Shown: positions 58,528 to 64,000 of the stretch, in pieces
Layout of the letters: the number at the start of each line of letters is the position of its first letter
Numbering within the stretch: position 1 is the first letter of the stretch
From: Spirodela intermedia
Lineage: Eukaryota > Streptophyta > Magnoliopsida > Alismatales > Araceae
Length of the DNA stretch: 64,000 bases
Direction of reading: 5' to 3'
Assembly: GCA_902729315.2 (NCBI GenBank)
Contig: LR746271.1
Coordinates: 3,246,001-3,310,000 of the forward strand
Notes under the pieces: model-generated
Databases searched by the model: none
What the model saw: the letters and a program-made list of their open reading frames with translations, nothing else
What the model was told of the DNA's origin: nothing
Translations under genes and position numbers: made by a program

Positions 58528-61500
58528 ATGGTGCGGCTGACGGCAGACCTAATCTTGAAGAGCCCGCACTTTTTCAACGCCCTACGCGAGCGGGAGCTTG
58601 ATCTCCGGGGTAAACAGCGCCTTTCATCAGACCACCCCACTTGGGTCGATTTTTCGTTGTCTCCTATTCTCTCTAAAAATAGACACTAGGAAGGGTTCCC
58701 GGATCCTTAAATCTAGCAGGTCCAGAACTTACGCTTGGATTCTTTCCTTGTGATCCGCATTCTCTACACTCCTCTCTTTATAGCTTTAGGCGACAAATGC
58801 TAATGCATTTATCATTTTTTTTCCTATTTTATGATTTTCCTCGAAATTTTCAGGTAATAAGATTGCAGTGATAGAGAACCTGGGCGCCACAGAGGTGTGT
58901 CTTTCTCCCCCAAGATTTCATGTGGATCTGGCTAATGCGCATTGAACTGATATCGTTTACGCCCTATAGACTTTCCATCATATGCATTATTTCAACGTTC
59001 CATTTGCGTATGACCGTGCTGATGGAGTGAACTGCCCTAGAGAGTAGAGGGAAAATGGTGAGAACAAAGAAATTGATGGGGGTGGAACCGTTGAAGATGT
59101 TTGGCTCGGGTAGGTGGGTCTTTTAACTAGTTTGTTGGCTTGTGGTACCATCTGTTCGGTGCATAATTCGATTATGTTTGCCTTTTGTTATCTGGGACCG
59201 GATCAACAACTCCGTTATTAGCGATGGAAACTCAACTAAGATAGACTATCCTTATTATTAATTTTTTACATATCCACAAGCAGGAAATATCAATAATTCT
59301 CACCAGATCCTTCCCTTATTCTGTTGCCAGGGCGTAAATGGATTTCCCATTTGCATGATGATAAAAGTGCATAACGAATACATTCACTGAGTCTAGAAAG
59401 AAGTAGATTCTGGTTAAGGCCATTTCTAGAAGAATCCTTTCTAATAACACTGATCCGAATTGACTTTTCTGTATGTGTAGAGGAGTTTTTTTTATCGATC
59501 GCTTTTGTCAACCCCTGGCTTCATTGTGTGATCGAAACATGGCTGGTTAATGTAAAGACTAGCCCTAAAATGATTAGTTAGGCTAGAGACCTAGTTGTAG
59601 CATTTTGGCTGGTAATAAGTTTGACACTTGTATGGAACAGAGGCATTTTTGCGGACCCAAAAAAATAAATCGTGAATTTCGATGAGACTCATAGATGTCT
59701 CAAGATACACTAATCCTCAATATGATGTATGCATAAACTTTCCCATTGGCCAATGGTCTCATATATGTTGAATCACAGCAATTAGTCAAGTCTGGCAGTG
59801 TTTTCATTGGTGCTGTTGCATCAAATGGCAAAACTAGACGCAACTTTCTTATTTTTCGAAAGGTAATTCTTAAGAAACTTTCTTGATCGATGTTTTTGAA
59901 AAAAAGCCTGTTCTGAATTCATGGAATAGACTTCCTTCGATACATACTAGAAAGCGAATCATTTGAGCCAGTTGCAGTCAATAACATTTCCCTTCGCCTT
60001 GGTTTGACCCGTTTCTATCCATCTGTCAGTTGTGCACTCATCTCTATATTAGTGCTTCTTTTAGAGTCAAATTATTATGCTAAAGTGAATGTTCAACGGA
60101 ATTGTCTAGTAGATGGGAACTATTATGCTTCCCGATGGTCATATATGAAACTATGACCATGGATGAAACTCCTCTTCCTGTGTCACAGACAGTGGCGGGA
60201 AGTTGTGTCATCCATTTTTTCTCTGAAGATTCTTCAAATATAACAGTATAAGATTGAAGACTTGTGGGCATCTTGAATCGAATTTCGATAAACAGTAATC
60301 ATTCAAACACGAACATGGCTTTAGTGATTTGGTGGACATAATCAGATGACTGTGTTCCCGACATTGGACATTCTACATGTTTACAGTGGTTTTATTACTT
60401 TGAAAACTAACCTGTTAAGCAAACAAGCCTTTGAAAACAACTATGATTTGGTCTCTGAGATTTCTCATTATTTTTGGTTATCAAGTCTTCTAGCCACAGA
60501 AGAAATGCAGGCTGGTTTGATTGATGTCTGAGACTTCAGCATTATCAGCTCGGATTATAAGTGATTGAATATTGGTGTAGGTACCGGAGGATTTTTCTAG
60601 GTGATCCAGAAGGATGTTGTAGACTTCGTTTCTTCTTTTCAGATGTTGATTGTTCTTGAACGGCATTCTCTCAGATTACCCAAGTTTGGTTAATGGAACC
60701 TGAAGGCTAGAAATATTTAGCATTCCTAGGCGTTTCTTTGGGGATTGACACTTTTTTTTTGGCCACCGAACAGGCTTCTAGGTTCTAGGAAGATCAACCT
60801 CTAGCACTGTGGAGAGAAAAAAGTTGTTTTATTGTAAATCGTTTTTATATCATAAACGAAACTTATAATTCTACTCTGTAATGCCACTTGACCAAATAGC
60901 TAAGAAAGTTGCGGGAAGATCTATCTCTAATTCTTAGAAACAACAATGCTAGTGCACTCAGTACTGTTTTCGTTTTGATTGTAAATGGATGACAAACACT
61001 TCCACCTGGGCTGTGAATTATGTTTTCCTTCACCACCTGCTATTATAGTATATCTGGGCAATCCTATTTTTGGCATTGAATATCTGAGAGGAAACGTGGA
61101 CTGAACTGAATTTCATCATCTTTCCTCGATTTCAAAGAAAGGCTACCCTGTGCTGATTAATTTTCCCGAATATTTTGGGACCCGAATGTATGTATTACTA
61201 AATAAACCTTGCAGGTAACTTTCGCCTGCTCACTGATTCCATTCTAAATTGTACACTTTCATCTTTGATGGTTGAGTCCCAATGCCTCAGTAGATCCCCA
61301 GATGCTTGAAGGAAGGGTGGAATATTATCTATGGCTGTTGCGCACCTTTATGGCAGACGTCTATAAATAGAAGCTTCATGTCATAAAAAATAGGAGTTCA
61401 AAATTTGAGAGGGGATGAGATGTGACTTGTGTTGAACTCTCTAGGATTGTTTTTCCTTTCTATCTATTTCTTTTCACTGTATTTCGTCCTTCCCTGTCAT

Positions 61501-62897
61501 TCCCTATGTTAAGTGGATCCATTAGACTGTTAACGGATCCACTTAAAGACTAATGTAATGGGCGTGGCCCATTAACTCATGTAACCTGTACTTAAGCGGG
61601 AAACCACGATAATTGATGTAAGATTTTGGGATTGCGGAAATTCTGCTCCAAGAAGTGGTGACTGATTCATCTTCCTGGAAGAGGAGGATCGTGAAGATCG
61701 AATCCTTTCATTCTCCAAGTTGCAAGAATCTCAATCAAGATCAATTCTCAACAACTTGTATTTAAGTTAGACTCGTTATTCAGCAGCGATTTGGTGGCAA
61801 TGGTGGAGGAAATATATTTTCAAACAGTTTTCGAAATGTAGAAAATAATTGGTGATAATTGACGAGTGTCCAACATTTCAGATTTCTTCTTGGGGAGATT
61901 TCTCTGGTTCACCAGAAAGAAAAGATCATGCGATCGATGTTTACGTGAAATGTCATGGTTGGACTTTGATTTCCTTTTTCAGGGAGAAATTGAAAGCCCT
62001 TATATGGAACACTTAATTTTTCTGACTTGGTAACCTTCGATATAATGTTTATATATGTTTGAGATGGTACTCCTTCTTAAAGCTTTTTTTTTCTTCACTG
62101 CGTGGAACTTCTTGCATAACCAAGGTATCCAGCCTTTTCTTCTGTATGCATTTACGATTTTCGGTATCTTTCAAAAGAAAGCTATAATGAAACGGTCATT
62201 GTTGCTGAATATTTATACATCTGATCTTCCAGGAGCATGTTTGAAGATTCTTCACTGCTGTGTTATTGTCTGCCATGAGATGTTGAAGTTGAATATAATA
62301 ATAGAAGATTGTTTATGAGACAAACTATTTTAGAGCAAGAAATGCCTCTTGAAATCATTATTTTTATTTCTCTTAGCTTTTGTCTTTAATGATAATTATG
62401 TTGCTATTCAGTATTCATTGTCTATTATTTATTCTTTCTGATGCTTTTGATTGCTTATTCCTATGTCAGGATCAATTTGATACCATCGATTTGACTGATA
62501 ATGAGATTGTTAAGTTGGAGAATTTTCCTCACATGAGCCGTCTTGGTACATTGTTGATGAATAACAATAGAGTTACACGCATCAATGCCAATATTGGAGG
62601 TGAGAGCATCTAGATACTGAGGTGCGCCATTTATCTGAGTTTCCTTGTTTGTCACTGATTTCTGCAATTTTTTGCTCCTGTGTATTTGCAGAATTCTTGC
62701 CAAAGTTGCATACCTTAATTCTCACGAACAATCGCCTTGTAAACTTGGTCGAGATTGATCCACTTGCCTCCCTTCCAAAATTGCAGACACTAAGCTTGTT
62801 AGACAATAACATCACAAAAAAGCCAAATTATCGGTTATATGTGATTCACAAATTGAAAAAGCTACGGTTGCTAGACTTCAGGAAGGTGAAACTCAAG
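58528..62897 (+). CDS. U2A': U2 small nuclear ribonucleoprotein A' (U2A'), 5' part; continues beyond the window
   Basis: Leucine-rich-repeat protein of the U2 snRNP that pairs with U2B'' on stem-loop IV of U2 snRNA in the nuclear spliceosome. Exons seen: 58528-58609, 58854-58894, 62470-62599 and 62692-62897, joining in phase to 459 bases, 153 codons. Family landmarks are MVRLTADLILKSPHFFNALR (residues 1-20), ERELDLRGNKIAVIENLGAT, DQFDTIDLTDNEIVKLENFP (from 42), LMNNNRVTRIN, LILTNNRLVNLVEIDPLASL, LSLLDNNITKKPNYRLYVIH and LRLLDFRKVKLK. These form the LRR array and its cap. The first ATG gives the exact family N-terminus. Intron 2 is 3.6 kb. After the donor GTTAGTTG at 62898, no exon encoding the acidic C-terminal half is visible before 64000, so about 100 residues lie outside the window. 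Confidence 0.95.
61507..61800 (+). repeat. LTR-like remnant with a perfect 12-bp inverted repeat in U2A' intron 2
   Basis: The segment starts TGTTAAGTGGATCC and contains TTAAGTGGATCC (61509-61520) and its exact reverse complement GGATCCACTTAA (61535-61546), separated by 14 bases. The right end is near GCAGCGATTTGGTGGCAATGG (about 61782-61802), which resembles a degenerate tRNA-Met primer-binding site. Overall it looks like a copia or TRIM LTR, but no internal coding region or second LTR is seen. Confidence 0.4.
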
Positions 62898-64000
62898 GTT
62901 AGTTGATTGTAAGCTGTTAATCATATGTCCTATGGCTAATTTCTGTTGGAATTAACAAGGTGGATTATCCATCCATGCCAATCTTTAATTGATGATCTTG
63001 GACTAACTTATTTTTTATGTTTTTTAGAAGCACCTTGATATAGTATGTTTTGCTATTATTTGTTTTGCATAAGACGCATATTCTTTCAATGTGTTTCGAG
63101 TTTAGAAAGAATTATATTTTATTTCATGGTTGTGACCTTCATGGTGATTATGATATATTTAGGTATAAATTGATATTCTCTTCGGATCTGCAAATAGCTT
63201 TCATAATATTAATACTGCGTTTGTAGCTAATCCTTTTAGACTATGGGCTGGCAACATGGAAAGGAAATTCTTTGCTCCCAAAATTTCAGTTGCCATGAGA
63301 CCTGTGTGACTTGTGTACACATATACTTGACGAATATGTGGAATATGAAAATTGATAAACTCAGGTGCATGCGTGTGTGGTGTTGGCTGGAGAAAATGGG
63401 AACCATTGTAAGAGGTGGTGGTATAAATGATGGAGAACGGTATCAATTTTGCTTGATGTGGTGGACATGCTATAATCTGGCTGCAGAGATCAATGATGGC
63501 AGTTGTTCGTTGTGTTGTTTGATGTGCAGCCGAAGCAGCTTGTCGTTGAAAGCTTGTTTCATTTTACTGTCTTAATGGGGGAAAGATGGGGGAAAGAGAA
63601 TCTGGGTAATTTTTGAGGTTTAGGGATTTTGTGTATATGTTTTTTACCTTCTATTGCAAAACAGGGTTTGTTTTTCCGGTCAATCTTGCTGCTTTTTCTT
63701 TCAAGATTATGGCAGTCTTTAGGTGGTATGTGAAGAGTGGAGGGTTCTTAGATTGTGGCTTCAGATAGTTGTGAGGATTTGCTGATACATTAGTGATATT
63801 GTGAGGGTCATTTCTTCGATGCATCTTTTCCTGAGCGGTTCTTGATTGACAATGCATAGTAAATGGGGAATATTATCTTATATGGTTCTATTGTATTGTG
63901 AGGTTTATTCATCACTGAGTTTATATCCTATTTCTTTCGACTTCTGGTTCCTTTGCATGTCTATTAAGCTTGCATATGTACTTATTTGCTAACGTGTCTT
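62898..64000 (+). other. U2A' intron 4 (partial)
   Basis: T-rich intronic sequence follows the donor of exon 4. No further U2A' exon and no other gene was recognised up to the window edge. Confidence 0.6.

Noticed and set aside
59354-59392. ATGATGA followed by CTGA in U2A' intron 2, as in a box C/D snoRNA
   Set aside because: The boxes are only about 30 bases apart, and no terminal stem or second box pair is present.

Overview
This window is nuclear DNA of a flowering plant. It holds four recognisable protein-coding genes with plant-type exon/intron structure, separated and interrupted by degenerate LTR retrotransposons, tandem repeats and CT/GA microsatellites. The F-box gene is a GC-rich, intronless reading frame, while the other genes have long AT-rich introns. 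That contrast, and the very large introns of the SEC1 gene, would fit a non-grass monocot (palm or Zingiberales type), but this is only a weak inference from composition. I see no bacterial, organellar or CRISPR content.

Layout. Positions 1-2683 are the CT/GA-rich upstream region and probable 5' UTR (with a likely intron) of an F-box gene, whose 414-residue reading frame lies at 2684-3928 (+). From about 4725 to 18590 there is a gene-poor repeat block. It contains a truncated Ty3/gypsy element (LTR, primer-binding site, gag, start of protease), a large imperfect inverted repeat (7105-7915), three near-identical 331-bp tandem copies (8341-9326), a degenerate satellite-like array of about 100-bp units (9870-11680 and 17000-17935) split by a decayed minus-strand Ty3/gypsy element, and a GC-rich unexplained island (17936-18590).

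From 46262 down to 18913 (-) runs a complete SEC1/KEULE-type gene of 21 coding exons. The exons could be joined base by base into 664 codons with every phase consistent. Its introns hold a short copia element with LTRs, primer-binding site and matching 5-bp target duplications (26746-29394), a gypsy LTR with gag start (43398-44060), and further LTR debris. The 3' part of exon 19 has also been tandemly duplicated into the following intron.

From 56774 down to 49193 (-) lies a complete AKR2-type ankyrin-repeat gene (8 coding exons, 342 codons). Divergently from it, starting at 58528 (+), is the gene for the U2 snRNP protein A'. Only its first four coding exons (153 codons) fall inside the window. 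The genes do not form a pathway: they are an F-box substrate adaptor, a vesicle-fusion regulator, a cytosolic targeting factor for chloroplast outer-membrane proteins, and a splicing factor, all ordinary housekeeping or developmental functions. I did not find a previously undescribed molecular system. What deserves a second look is the repeat architecture and the exon 19 duplication.
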